The position numbers and the translations under genes were made by a program. DNA of 64,000 nt from Bacteroidia bacterium (GTDB lineage: Bacteria > Bacteroidota > Bacteroidia > UKL13-3), in NCBI GenBank assembly GCA_014376805.1, contig JACMQU010000017.1, forward strand, positions 47,167-111,166, written 5' to 3'. Shown here one piece after another: positions 20,402-30,572 of the stretch. The notes under the pieces are model-generated. The model saw only the letters and a program-made list of their open reading frames with translations. It was not told where the DNA came from and did not search any database. How positions within the stretch are numbered: the first letter of the stretch is position 1; every line of letters begins with the position of its first letter.

Positions 20402-21520
20402 TTATTTATCGAGCATCATCTTCGCTAATTCTTTAACTGTTATAAACTCCACATCCGGCCAGCGTTTTTTAATTGTTTTAAGCAGGGTAGATAATTGCAT
20501 AAGACTATCTTCTCTGTTTGCTGGATTTAAATGACCGGCATAGTTGGCCCGATGTGAACTTATGATAGCAGGTTGTTTAAATTTAAAAGCATTTTCAACG
20601 TCTGATAAGCACCTCTGAATGGAATCAAAATTTTTATTGTCATTGGGTTCAAAAACGGCATTTCTTACAAGATAACGCTGGTTAAATTTTGTATTCTGAC
20701 CAATAAAATGATAATGTCTTTTAAATTCATTGTGGCCTATGGTTTCATTTTCAATCCTGGGCGAGTCTATCAACCTGATCCCTTTATCTGATAGCGTTTT
20801 ATATAATGCGTGATTAATGGTTGCATTTGGAGGTGTAAAATGAATGGCTTTATATCCTAACAATTGTTCAAATAAATCCAGCCCTTCAATAATTATTTTA
20901 TGTTGCGCATCAATATCCGATGGAGTGTCAATTTCAAGCGCAGGCTGATAATCCCAGTTAAGCATAGGTGTATATTCTTTGCTTAATGAAGTTATATTAT
21001 CCTTGAAAGCGGCTTTGGTAACATTTACATTATTTTGTAAATCACTCATCCACCTTCTAACATTCAGGTGTTCTCTGTTATGTGATTGAGGTACAAATAT
21101 GCCAAGTTCTATACCTTTTTCCCATAAACTAAATACCCTGTCATGATTTTCATACCTCTTTAATGTTTCAGTAAAGGGCTCATAAAAATACTCTTTAAAA
21201 TCGTTCTGTCTGATCTTCTCAAAATTAGGGTTTGCTACGCATACTGCCGGTGTAAAAGCTGCGGGATTGTTATGGATATCTTTAACGGAGAGGAGTACAT
21301 TAAAAAGTTCTTCTAAATCGGTATTTGATTCAATTGTTTCAAATTTACTGTAACGGCATTCTTCAAAATTAACTCCAATATCCGTAAGCCTGGTAAATGC
21401 ATCTTTGGATGACATGCGAATACTACCATAATCATCTACAACAAAAAGTAACAGTTTACGGTTAGTTTTATAACCCGGGATATTAAATATATTTTTAACA
21501 ATGTTTTTTATAATATTCAA
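20402..21520 (-). CDS. Polysaccharide deacetylase-like protein, tandem copy A
   Basis: LLLFVVDDYGSIRMSSKDAFTRL, FVPQSHNREHLNVRRW, IISSHRANYAGH; paralogous to the neighbouring gene. Confidence 0.65.
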   Translation of the reverse strand: MNIIKNIVKNIFNIPGYKTNRKLLLFVVDDYGSIRMSSKDAFTRLTDIGVNFEECRYSKFETIESNTDLEELFNVLLSVKDIHNNPAAFTPAVCVANPNFEKIRQNDFKEYFYEPFTETLKRYENHDRVFSLWEKGIELGIFVPQSHNREHLNVRRWMSDLQNNVNVTKAAFKDNITSLSKEYTPMLNWDYQPALEIDTPSDIDAQHKIIIEGLDLFEQLLGYKAIHFTPPNATINHALYKTLSDKGIRLIDSPRIENETIGHNEFKRHYHFIGQNTKFNQRYLVRNAVFEPNDNKNFDSIQRCLSDVENAFKFKQPAIISSHRANYAGHLNPANREDSLMQLSTLLKTIKKRWPDVEFITVKELAKMMLDK

Positions 21521-21529
21521 AATGCAATT

Positions 21530-22783
21530 CTATTTAATGAGGTTGATCAGAGGGATGTCATTATCAACTATAAAAGCTGCAAGTGGATTACCTAAAAGTG
21601 TCATAAGTCCTAGAAAATCAAATCCTATTCTTATTTCAACTATAAAAAACAGCAGGAGAGAATAGGTAGCAATTTTATTAAAGGTGAGAAATAGTTTATT
21701 TTTTTGAGTATTATTATTGGTGAACCAGGCATAAATTGCAAATACAAATAAAAAGGCAAAAGATAAAAATCGGTCTCCACTTGGAATTACTGAAATTATA
21801 TTGGCAAAGGCTAAAAATAACAATGTAAAAGCAAAAAGATTTCGCTGTGTAATATTTTCTTTAAAATATTCTTTGCCTTTAAAGTAAAGCAAAATTACAA
21901 TTACTGCAGCAGTCCATCTAAGCAAGGTTATATATAATTTGGCATACCAGTTAACTGCATCGGCGGCAACTGCAATTTCCTGTGCATACTCTTCATTTCC
22001 ATAACTGTTAACTCTTCCGCTATATACATCCGGTAATGATTCTGCTAAATCTATTAAACTATTTACATTAATTTCCTTAAAGAATAATGTTATGGCATAC
22101 AATCCAAAATATATATTTACTTTATTACCTGCCACCACATAAATCCATAATATTATAACAGCAAATAAGCAGGAGAAATGTGAAAAAATACTAAGTGAGG
22201 CAATCAACAAACCATACTTTTTTTTGTCAATAATGTATTTACAAACACCAAAAAAGAATAAATGCACTCCGATGGAAAATCGCGGTCCGTTGATACCGCG
22301 CCAAATTGGAAAAATTAAAGCAAAAACAAGTATGTAAATTATGGTACTCGTAATTAAATTGCCCTTTACTCTATCAATTATATACCAGATATTTCTGGAA
22401 TAGATGTAGCCATACAATAAACCAAGTACAGCCAGATAAAATTTAAAATTTGCACCTAAATTGTAAACAATAAATCCTACAATCGGAATAAAAATATCTG
22501 CCTGTGTGGTTTCTGCCGAAAAAAGAAATTCAAAAAATTTCGTGTAACTTCCATCGTATTTGTCATAACCTTCAAAATCATCCTTATACCTGAATAAATC
22601 CACATTATCATTAAACATAACTAAAGTGGCACCAAAGAAGATTGTAAAATACCAAACTATATTTTTAGAAACAGGAGACCGATAGTTTTTTAGTGACAAG
22701 TATAAAGATAAAACAGGTGAGACAAAAAATAGCAGTATTGCTAATTTGTCACTTCTGTCCGCGCTATTTATTTGACGTTCCAA
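21530..22783 (-). CDS. EpsG-like polysaccharide polymerase (Wzy role), multipass membrane protein
   Basis: Many hydrophobic segments; DLFRYKDDFEGY N-terminal loop and GPRFSIGVHLFFFGV fit the EpsG family; placed between GT and deacetylase genes. Confidence 0.7.
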   Translation of the reverse strand: MERQINSADRSDKLAILLFFVSPVLSLYLSLKNYRSPVSKNIVWYFTIFFGATLVMFNDNVDLFRYKDDFEGYDKYDGSYTKFFEFLFSAETTQADIFIPIVGFIVYNLGANFKFYLAVLGLLYGYIYSRNIWYIIDRVKGNLITSTIIYILVFALIFPIWRGINGPRFSIGVHLFFFGVCKYIIDKKKYGLLIASLSIFSHFSCLFAVIILWIYVVAGNKVNIYFGLYAITLFFKEINVNSLIDLAESLPDVYSGRVNSYGNEEYAQEIAVAADAVNWYAKLYITLLRWTAAVIVILLYFKGKEYFKENITQRNLFAFTLLFLAFANIISVIPSGDRFLSFAFLFVFAIYAWFTNNNTQKNKLFLTFNKIATYSLLLFFIVEIRIGFDFLGLMTLLGNPLAAFIVDNDIPLINLIK

Positions 22784-23926
22784 TTATGCAGGTATTTGCG
22801 CCAAGGGCTTATTAAATAATCTCATATAAGTGTTATTCATGTCGTTCCAGATATCTTCAATTAATGTATTTTTTATTTTTTTTAATCTGTATTTTAGTAT
22901 CAGGCATGGTAGTAAGGATACAACTAATGCATTAGACATTTCACTGGCGTAAAATAAGGAACTTGAATCATATCCTGCTATGAGGCTAAAATTTAAATCG
23001 GCATAAATAATTTCAATGGGTAAACTTACCGACATAAACAGCTCTTTATATTCGATTCCATTTTGGGTACAATACTCGGTTATCAGTTTTTTTTTATCGT
23101 TATTATCTTTGGGGTGATATTTTAGGTATACTACTAATTTAGCAAGATTAGCCCCTTTTAACATTTCCTTAAACATATCCATCTCATCTTCCGCCGGATT
23201 AGAAAAATCGGCACTGGTGGTGGATGAAAGATACAGTACATTATAGTTTAAAGGGTTATAACCAATTAATTTTTTTTCATTTTCTATAATGGTGTTAAGC
23301 GCTTCCGACTTATATAAATGAAAAGGGATATGCACATCATACACCCCTTCGTTTTGTTTTATAATGGAGTATCTTTTATAAATATTGAAACCAAATTCAC
23401 AATTATGGGTAGGGTATAAATATTTTGAAAATCCTTTTACGCCATTGGGTTCATAAATAAATTTATCAGTTATAAACTTCTTGAGACTTACTGATGCACT
23501 GCTGTTAAAACGTTTGTTTTTTACTATGGTGCAATAATGTGATACACCTTCTTCAAAAAAATGAAGACGCTTATCTTTATTTTTTTCCGCCAGGTATACG
23601 TAACTTAAATGATTAATATCTCCAAAATAGATATCGCTTATTTTGTTAGTTGTAAGGATGGAATTTATTTTTTTGTTAAATTTATTGAAATCAGATAAGG
23701 CGTGAACATGACTTTTGATATTAAAAATTCCATTATTCAAATCGCCAATTTTATGGGTTTGATCCCATAATGCCGGTATCAGAAGTATTTCAAAACTTTT
23801 ATAATAATGAGCGGCTCTTTCACCCGTATACGATAAAACGAGAATGTTATTTTTGAGTTTAAATTGCCCAACTATATTTTGAGCTGTAAGCACCTGTAAG
23901 GGCGTATGTACAAAAAACAGGTTCAT
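22784..23926 (-). CDS. Sialyl/polysialyltransferase-like glycosyltransferase
   Basis: MNLFFVHTPLQVLTAQNIV N-terminus, LHFFEEGVSHYCTI, VVYLKYHPKDNN; 1-nt overlap with the upstream GT; same operon as a CMP-nonulosonate module. Confidence 0.6.
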   Translation of the reverse strand: MNLFFVHTPLQVLTAQNIVGQFKLKNNILVLSYTGERAAHYYKSFEILLIPALWDQTHKIGDLNNGIFNIKSHVHALSDFNKFNKKINSILTTNKISDIYFGDINHLSYVYLAEKNKDKRLHFFEEGVSHYCTIVKNKRFNSSASVSLKKFITDKFIYEPNGVKGFSKYLYPTHNCEFGFNIYKRYSIIKQNEGVYDVHIPFHLYKSEALNTIIENEKKLIGYNPLNYNVLYLSSTTSADFSNPAEDEMDMFKEMLKGANLAKLVVYLKYHPKDNNDKKKLITEYCTQNGIEYKELFMSVSLPIEIIYADLNFSLIAGYDSSSLFYASEMSNALVVSLLPCLILKYRLKKIKNTLIEDIWNDMNNTYMRLFNKPLAQIPA

Positions 23927-25032
23927 TAAATTTTATCGAGAAAACTTAGCATTTTTTTTATGTACACCTGTTCACTAAATTTCATCACATGCTTTGATAG
24001 TTTTTGCCTGATTTCCATTAATTCATTTTCGGGTTTATTGATAAGGAGCCGGAACTTCTCTACAAACTCATCATCTTCAAACCTCAGTTCTTCATAAGGC
24101 ACTATTTCTTTTTGCCCTCCGGAGTTATGTACAAAAGGAATGGCTCCATACAACATTGCTTCAACGGTAGTAATTCCAAAATGTTCGTCTCTTGCGGTAA
24201 AAACATAAAACTTTGTTTTTAATAAATGTTCCACGAGAGTGGCATATGGCAAATTGGTTAAAATCTTGATATTGGTTAATTTTTTTGAATCAATTAGTTG
24301 CTGTAATTGATTCAGGAAATTTTCGTTTTCAGGAGCACCAATAATTTCAAAATTTTTATCTCTGAACTCTTCACTTAATTTAATAAGCATTTCCGGCCTT
24401 TTGTAGGGAGAAATTCTGGATAGAAAAGTAATGGTATCTTTAATTGCGTAATTAACCGGACTCTTTATTTCTACTAGATTGGATGGATATACCACATCTA
24501 TTTTCTCCTGGTAATTTTCTTCATACAGTTTTGCCGTATAGTTTGAATTTATAACGCAGTGAGGAGTTCTTTTTTTAAATTCATAAGTTGGAATGAAAAA
24601 TTTTAACAGATAATCATACACAAAGAATTTAATTTTAGGCAGTAATTGTTTACCAGAAAACCCCGGACTTCTGGGCGACATGGATAAATAATACATGTAT
24701 TTTACCTTTGAATTTATAATTATATTAGGTTGAAAAATGTACAGAAAATCGTACTGTTTTTTTAACCAGGAAGTTTTATAAAAATAGATAAGATCTATAG
24801 CTCCCTGAAGGTAGTTATTTAGCTTATCTTTATTTTTTTTGCTTACAGAGAAAGTTATAGGTTGAAGGATAACTTTCAGATTATGTTCAGCTACAATTTT
24901 CTGATTGATCGCTTCATCGGATAATAAATCCGGAATGATACCGATTTGGTTCAAGCCCTTTATTAATGAAATAATACAGGTTTGTACCCCACCATAACTA
25001 TTCAAACTAAAAAATATTCCTACTTTTTTCAT
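23926..25032 (-). CDS. Glycosyltransferase, GT4-like
   Basis: FSLNSYGGVQTCIISLIKGL, ITFLSRISPYKRPEMLIKLS, FGITTVEAMLYGAIPFVHNSGG. Confidence 0.85.
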   Translation of the reverse strand: MKKVGIFFSLNSYGGVQTCIISLIKGLNQIGIIPDLLSDEAINQKIVAEHNLKVILQPITFSVSKKNKDKLNNYLQGAIDLIYFYKTSWLKKQYDFLYIFQPNIIINSKVKYMYYLSMSPRSPGFSGKQLLPKIKFFVYDYLLKFFIPTYEFKKRTPHCVINSNYTAKLYEENYQEKIDVVYPSNLVEIKSPVNYAIKDTITFLSRISPYKRPEMLIKLSEEFRDKNFEIIGAPENENFLNQLQQLIDSKKLTNIKILTNLPYATLVEHLLKTKFYVFTARDEHFGITTVEAMLYGAIPFVHNSGGQKEIVPYEELRFEDDEFVEKFRLLINKPENELMEIRQKLSKHVMKFSEQVYIKKMLSFLDKI

Positions 25033-25035
25033 TTC

Positions 25036-26370
25036 TTATATGGAAATTGATTTATTATTTAACATATCATTAAAATTAAACCACGGCATTTTATATACTT
25101 TATTGCTATAAATATATATGATAATCATGGTTACAATGCTTACTAAAAAAGCGGATAAAGCGGCACCTAACGCACCCATTATATTCACAAGTAGCATCAT
25201 TAATAAAACCTGGAGCATTGAGGTGGATAGTGTTATTAAACTTAGGAATTTGGTGGATTTTGAATAATAAACAAACATGGATAAAACAATGTAGCATGAA
25301 TTGAAAAAGTTAAATCCTAATAAAAAAGGCAAGTAAATTATAGACTCGCCATATTTGGCCTTAAAGTAATAGTTAACAAGTAAAGTACTGGCTAAACCTC
25401 CTATTATTAAAACTATCAGATAAACTATTAGAAAAGCGTATGATTTTTTAACTATGTTTAATTTTACCTGATATTCATTTGACTCCTCTTTAATTTCTGA
25501 CAAAGTTTTATACACATAAGGGGAGAAGGCTGAAAAAAATGCATTTGATACCATTACAAAAATAGCACATATAGTTATGGCAAAAGAATATACCCCATTT
25601 TGACCTAAACCCAAGGAGGCGGTAATAAAGAACTTTTCGAAACCTGTTTTTATCCAAACGGCTAATTGATGAGGAAGCAATGGAAGTCCAAATACTAAAA
25701 TGCTTTTTAGCATGGCGGCATCCGGTTTTTTAAAGTGTTTAATGTATTTGATTGAATAATATAAACTAATCAATCCTGCGATACCTGAAGCTATAAATAA
25801 GCTATAGATTCTCCCTTCCCAACCCCATTTTAATAAAATCACAAATAAAACAGTGAGTGAAGCACCCAATGCTGAATTTAAAACATTTACGATTCCAAAT
25901 AATTTCGCATTTTCATCCATTCGTATTTTTGTGAAAAACAAATCGATTACCGCTGCAAAAATAGCTCCGGCAATTGCCAGGGTTATCCATTTTATGTTTA
26001 AACCAGACCATTTTTCGAAATAAGGATAGAATAAAAATATAACAGCAGATACCAGAATAAAGAGTACTAAATTAAGGTATAGTAAGTTTTGATAAACGCT
26101 TTTCGGATCGCTGTCTTTATTATAATATTCCACTGCCAGATATGAAGTAGCACTCATGCCTATAAATGGACCAATTACACTTATTAAGACATTGTAATTG
26201 GTTACAAGGCCGAATTCTTCTTTCGTTAAATAGTAAGCAATTACCGGAAAAAGAAGAAAGGGTAAAGCCTTACTTATTCCATCAGAAAATGCATAGACAG
26301 CAATTTTTTGAAGTAATGGATTTTTAATGTATTTGTTTATTTGCAACAATAAATTCCCTGTATTAATCAA
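25036..26370 (-). CDS. Polysaccharide flippase (Wzx-like, MATE/MOP)
   Basis: About 12 hydrophobic segments; FSDGISKALPFLLFPVIAYYLTKEEFGLV N-terminus typical of Wzx. Confidence 0.85.
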   Translation of the reverse strand: MINTGNLLLQINKYIKNPLLQKIAVYAFSDGISKALPFLLFPVIAYYLTKEEFGLVTNYNVLISVIGPFIGMSATSYLAVEYYNKDSDPKSVYQNLLYLNLVLFILVSAVIFLFYPYFEKWSGLNIKWITLAIAGAIFAAVIDLFFTKIRMDENAKLFGIVNVLNSALGASLTVLFVILLKWGWEGRIYSLFIASGIAGLISLYYSIKYIKHFKKPDAAMLKSILVFGLPLLPHQLAVWIKTGFEKFFITASLGLGQNGVYSFAITICAIFVMVSNAFFSAFSPYVYKTLSEIKEESNEYQVKLNIVKKSYAFLIVYLIVLIIGGLASTLLVNYYFKAKYGESIIYLPFLLGFNFFNSCYIVLSMFVYYSKSTKFLSLITLSTSMLQVLLMMLLVNIMGALGAALSAFLVSIVTMIIIYIYSNKVYKMPWFNFNDMLNNKSISI

Positions 26371-27403
26371 TCATTGATAAACGGAGCGGAGTACCTGTTT
26401 CGATATCTGTATTAACTTTTTTGCCTAAAATATTTTTCAATAGTTTAGGATGCAAGCCATAACCCGGTCTGATAGAACGAACATTCTTGGGGCTTATAGT
26501 TTCTCCCTTCTTTATATTCTCCACAACAAATAAGGAGCGGGCGAATTTTCTGTTTTTTTCTACTTTTTCTGATAATTCATAAGTTACCACCCCTAATGCT
26601 TTTTCAACATCCCGTACAGCATCTACCATACTTTTAAACTCAGCAGGATCTAAGGAAAACTCTGCATCTGGCCCGCCAACAGCTTTATTAACTATAAAAT
26701 GTTTCTCAATTACTTTAGCACCTAAGGAAGCAGAAACAACAGGTACGGTATTGCCCATGGTATGATCTGACAAACCAACCAGTACGCCAAACTTATTTTT
26801 CATATCCACCATCGTTTTCATATTTGCCAATTCAATTGGCGCCGGATATGATGAGGTACATTTTAATAAAATTATTTGTTCGTTGCCTGCCTGTCTGCAA
26901 GTATCTACAGCTAGTTGAATGTCATCTGCAGTTGCAATACCGGTGCTTAAAATAATAGGCTTTCCTTTAGAAGCGGTGTATTCTATTAATGGAATATCCT
27001 GAATTTCAAATGAAGCGATTTTATATGCAGGTGCATCAAGAGATTCAAGTAAATCAACAGCTGTATTATCAAAAGGGGATGAAAAGCATATCAACCCTTG
27101 TTTTTTAGCTTCCTCAAATAATTCCTTATGCCATTCCCAGGGGGTATAAGCCTCCTTATATAGCTCATATAAAGTTTTTCCATCCCAGAGTGTTCCCTTA
27201 TCAATTTGAAAATATTCATTATCGCAATCAATTGTTAAGGTATCGGGTGTATAAGTTTGAAGTTTAATAGCATCAGCACCGGCTAATTTGGCCGCTCTAA
27301 TAGTATCTAATGCTATCTGCTTATTTTGATTATGGTTAGCAGATAACTCAGCAATGATAAACACCGGACTGTTATCATTTATTTCAAAATTTCCAATTCT
27401 CAT
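26363..27403 (-). CDS. pseI: Pseudaminic acid synthase (NeuB/PseI family with SAF domain)
   Basis: FIIAELSANHNQNKQIALDTIRAAKLAGADAIKLQTYTPDTLTID, CFSSPFD, STGIA, KCTSSYPAP, LSDHTMG, EKHF, C-terminal SAF-like RSIRPGYGLHP. Confidence 0.92.
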   Translation of the reverse strand: MRIGNFEINDNSPVFIIAELSANHNQNKQIALDTIRAAKLAGADAIKLQTYTPDTLTIDCDNEYFQIDKGTLWDGKTLYELYKEAYTPWEWHKELFEEAKKQGLICFSSPFDNTAVDLLESLDAPAYKIASFEIQDIPLIEYTASKGKPIILSTGIATADDIQLAVDTCRQAGNEQIILLKCTSSYPAPIELANMKTMVDMKNKFGVLVGLSDHTMGNTVPVVSASLGAKVIEKHFIVNKAVGGPDAEFSLDPAEFKSMVDAVRDVEKALGVVTYELSEKVEKNRKFARSLFVVENIKKGETISPKNVRSIRPGYGLHPKLLKNILGKKVNTDIETGTPLRLSMID

Positions 27404-27420
27404 TTTACGTATCTTCTAAT

Positions 27421-28293
27421 TTATGAACCTAATTTACTACCGGTAGGAGGAAAAATACCTCCTTCAACCTTCCTGATTTCTATCAGATCAATAGCTCCGT
27501 TTGATGTCTTCACTGACATCATTTCACCATTACATTTTAAAACAGTTCCATTAGCAATATTGTTATTATATCCGATATCACTGTAGGCAATTTTATCAAT
27601 AATTATTTTAGTTGAATTATAAAAGGTAAAGGCACCAGGGTAGGGGAGGGCCTGTGCCCTAATCCAGTTATTGATTCTTTCCTTTTGCCAGTTCCAGTTT
27701 ATCTCTCCATCTTCAGGCGTTCTTTTATCAAAATACGTAGCTAATGCATGTTGCTGAGGTGAAGACTGAATAGCATTTTTTTTAAAGAGAGCTATAATTT
27801 CATTTATCATTCCGGGATAGATGGCAACATATTTTTGTAAGATGTCATTACCGGTATCTACTTCGTTAATTCCAATTAACTTTTGCAAAATAATATCGCC
27901 GGTATCGCATCCATCATCTATTATATGCGCAGTAATTCCTGTTTGTTTTTCGTTATTTATTATCGACCACACATGTGGCGTTCTTCCCCTGTATTTTGGT
28001 AATAAACTTCCATGAAAATTAATTGGATAAACAGCTAAAGAGATCATATCCGGTTCAATAATAAAAAGATAATTGATGGAGAATAATATATCCAATTGAA
28101 AGCCTTTAGCAAATTCAAAGAGTTTACCTTTTCGTGGATTACCTTTAAAAACAGGAATTGCCTTTTGTTCTGCAAATTCAATAATCCCTGCAGAGGCACT
28201 ATCAGTGGCAATAAAATCTATTTTATAGTTTTTGAAAATGTCTTCAATACATTTTAATCCAAGTCCACCCGATGCTAAAATTGCAATTTTCAA
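27421..28293 (-). CDS. Formyltransferase-family protein (Met-tRNA formyltransferase fold)
   Basis: INFHGSLLPKYRGRTPHVWSIINNEKQTGITAHIIDDGCDTGDIILQ is the formyltransferase signature; C-terminal OB-like domain. Confidence 0.85.
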   Translation of the reverse strand: MKIAILASGGLGLKCIEDIFKNYKIDFIATDSASAGIIEFAEQKAIPVFKGNPRKGKLFEFAKGFQLDILFSINYLFIIEPDMISLAVYPINFHGSLLPKYRGRTPHVWSIINNEKQTGITAHIIDDGCDTGDIILQKLIGINEVDTGNDILQKYVAIYPGMINEIIALFKKNAIQSSPQQHALATYFDKRTPEDGEINWNWQKERINNWIRAQALPYPGAFTFYNSTKIIIDKIAYSDIGYNNNIANGTVLKCNGEMMSVKTSNGAIDLIEIRKVEGGIFPPTGSKLGS

Positions 28294-29258
28294 CTTACTA
28301 ATGCTTTTATTTTTTGATTTAATCTTATTGATGACCGGCCATCAATTATGTTTTTTTGTATCTTACTAAAATCTTTTAGCTGTATGCTTTGTAGAATATT
28401 TAAGTCGTCAAAATTTGCCAGATCATAAAAGGCGTTCATTGCTTTAAACCCCTCATAAATACCTTTCTGGTTATCTACATAAAATCCTGAAGCCACTAAA
28501 CAACCGGCAGAAAGTACTTCATATAAAATGCCACTGGAAGGTACTATAGTCAAATCAGATTTTAGCATCAAATCCAACATAGTTTGTTCATTAACGGCAT
28601 GCCAGTGTTCAATCCTGTTATCATTTTCGAGCAGGCTGTTTATTGTATCTGAATATTGATAGGCCTCGCCGGTTACAGCTAGTATACTTTTAAATTCAGG
28701 ATTTTTAATACATGCTTTTAATACTTTTGAGGTAAGATTTTTGCTATCAGAACCACCAAAACAAATCAATACAGTTTCTATTGAAACTATCTTTCTTTGA
28801 TTTAAGGCTGCGGCGAGAAATGAGGGTCGGAGTAGGGCATATTCTACACCTAATGCAAAGTGGGTATAGTTTTGATACAGATATTTATTTTTGTCCATCA
28901 GTGGGGCATGGTTAATAATTAAATCTGCATAAAAAACGCTGTCATGTAAATCGTCTATAACCACCAGTAAATAGCCTTTGTTTTTTAAATTTAACTGGTA
29001 TGTAGATGAAAAATGATACCCGTCAAGTATAATTAAAGAGGCGGAATTTACGATTTGGGATAAATCTGCATCTGTTTCAATCAGGCTTACTTTATAAGTA
29101 TTGTGTTCAAAAAGGGTTCGGATTTTATCAGGAATGGAAGCGCATATAAATTCAATTTCGAAGGTGTCTTTCAACATTTCTGCCAGTGCAAAACAACGTA
29201 TCAAATGCCCGAGACCTATTTCTGAATTGCCATCAGCCCTGAAAATTATTTTTTGCAA
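28290..29258 (-). CDS. pseG: UDP-2,4-diacetamido-2,4,6-trideoxy-beta-L-altropyranose hydrolase (PseG-like)
   Basis: IIFRADGNSEIGLGHLIRCFALAE, LILDGYHF, VIDDLHD, ICFGGSDSKNLT, SDLTIVPSSGILYEVLSAG. Confidence 0.9.
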   Translation of the reverse strand: MQKIIFRADGNSEIGLGHLIRCFALAEMLKDTFEIEFICASIPDKIRTLFEHNTYKVSLIETDADLSQIVNSASLIILDGYHFSSTYQLNLKNKGYLLVVIDDLHDSVFYADLIINHAPLMDKNKYLYQNYTHFALGVEYALLRPSFLAAALNQRKIVSIETVLICFGGSDSKNLTSKVLKACIKNPEFKSILAVTGEAYQYSDTINSLLENDNRIEHWHAVNEQTMLDLMLKSDLTIVPSSGILYEVLSAGCLVASGFYVDNQKGIYEGFKAMNAFYDLANFDDLNILQSIQLKDFSKIQKNIIDGRSSIRLNQKIKALVS

Positions 29259-29262
29259 TTGA

Positions 29263-30570
29263 TTAATTTAGTCTTTTAAATCCACCATGGCAAATAGGTC
29301 CTTCCAGAAGCTCCATAATATTTTTACCCTCCTCACATTTTTTAATTGTTGCAAAAACAGGATCCAATTCATTAAAATATCTTTCAATATATTCCGGTTT
29401 ATGATCAATACATGAATACACGCCGGTAGATGCCAGGATATTTTTTTTCAGCATTTCCTGTGTTAGGTATGTTTTGTAAGCTAACGCATTTGTACTGTTA
29501 AAACTAAAGGTAATTAAAGCAGGCAAGCCTGATATATTAATATCGAGATGATGTTTATCAGCAAGTGTTTTCCATCCCTGAGCTATACTGTTTCCAATAT
29601 TGGTAATAATTTCCCACGACTTAATTCTTTCCATGATCTCAAGTGTTTTGAGAGCAGCAGTAGGGCCAACTCTTTCAGTCCAGAAGGTACTACTGATAAA
29701 AGTTTTCTGAGCAGCTTCCATTACTTGTTTTCTGCCCACAATAGCCGTAATACCAAAGCCATTACCAAGTGCTTTACCATACATGGCAATATCCGGTTCA
29801 ACACCATACATTTTATGCAATCCACCAAAGGTTTGGCGGAAGCCTGATGTACATTCATCAAATATCAATACGGCATTGTGTTTATCTGCCAATGCTCTTA
29901 CTTTTTGTAAAAAGTTGTCTTCAGGTCCTTTATTCCTTGATACTTCCATTTTAATTACACCCAAATCCGGATGCTTTGCGAACAGGTTTTCGAGTTCTTC
30001 AATTTTATTATAATTGAAGGGTAGAACAGAGCCTTTTAAATTTTTAGGAACTCCAGTTGGATCAAGGCCGGGAAGTAAGTGACCTGCAAGATTTTCATCA
30101 TCACCTAAGTTTGCAGATAAGTACCAATCATGCCAACCATGGTACCCGCAGATAGCCACCTGATCTTTTCCTGATGCTGCCCTCGCTATCCTTATGGCAA
30201 TTGAATTTGCTTCTCCACCGCTTCTGGCAAGTCTAACCATATCAGCCCAAGGATTTATTTCTACTAACTTCTCGGCTAAAGCTACTTCTTCCGGACAGTT
30301 AAGGGTAGCCATATTGCTGTTTCTAATGTTGTTTATAACGGCATTGTCCACTTCATCATTAGCATAACCAAGTGTGTTAGTTCCAATGGCCATAATACTC
30401 ATATCTAAGTATTCGTTGCCATCAAGATCCCAAACCGAGCAGCCTTTAGCTTTAGAATAATATGCAGGCCATTTTTCAGGTAAAAACATTTCGGGGCGTT
30501 TTGATAATAACATCGTACCACCCGGAATAAGATTTTTAGCTTTTTTGTAGAGTTCTTGTCCTTTTCCCAT
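29263..30570 (-). CDS. Class III aminotransferase (glutamate-1-semialdehyde aminotransferase-like)
   Basis: IPGGTMLLSKRPEMFLPEKWPAYYSKAKGCSVWDLDGNEYLDM, CGYHGWHDWYL, LIFDECTSGFR, MYGKALGNGFG. Confidence 0.88.
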   Translation of the reverse strand: MGKGQELYKKAKNLIPGGTMLLSKRPEMFLPEKWPAYYSKAKGCSVWDLDGNEYLDMSIMAIGTNTLGYANDEVDNAVINNIRNSNMATLNCPEEVALAEKLVEINPWADMVRLARSGGEANSIAIRIARAASGKDQVAICGYHGWHDWYLSANLGDDENLAGHLLPGLDPTGVPKNLKGSVLPFNYNKIEELENLFAKHPDLGVIKMEVSRNKGPEDNFLQKVRALADKHNAVLIFDECTSGFRQTFGGLHKMYGVEPDIAMYGKALGNGFGITAIVGRKQVMEAAQKTFISSTFWTERVGPTAALKTLEIMERIKSWEIITNIGNSIAQGWKTLADKHHLDINISGLPALITFSFNSTNALAYKTYLTQEMLKKNILASTGVYSCIDHKPEYIERYFNELDPVFATIKKCEEGKNIMELLEGPICHGGFKRLN

Positions 30571-30572
30571 AA

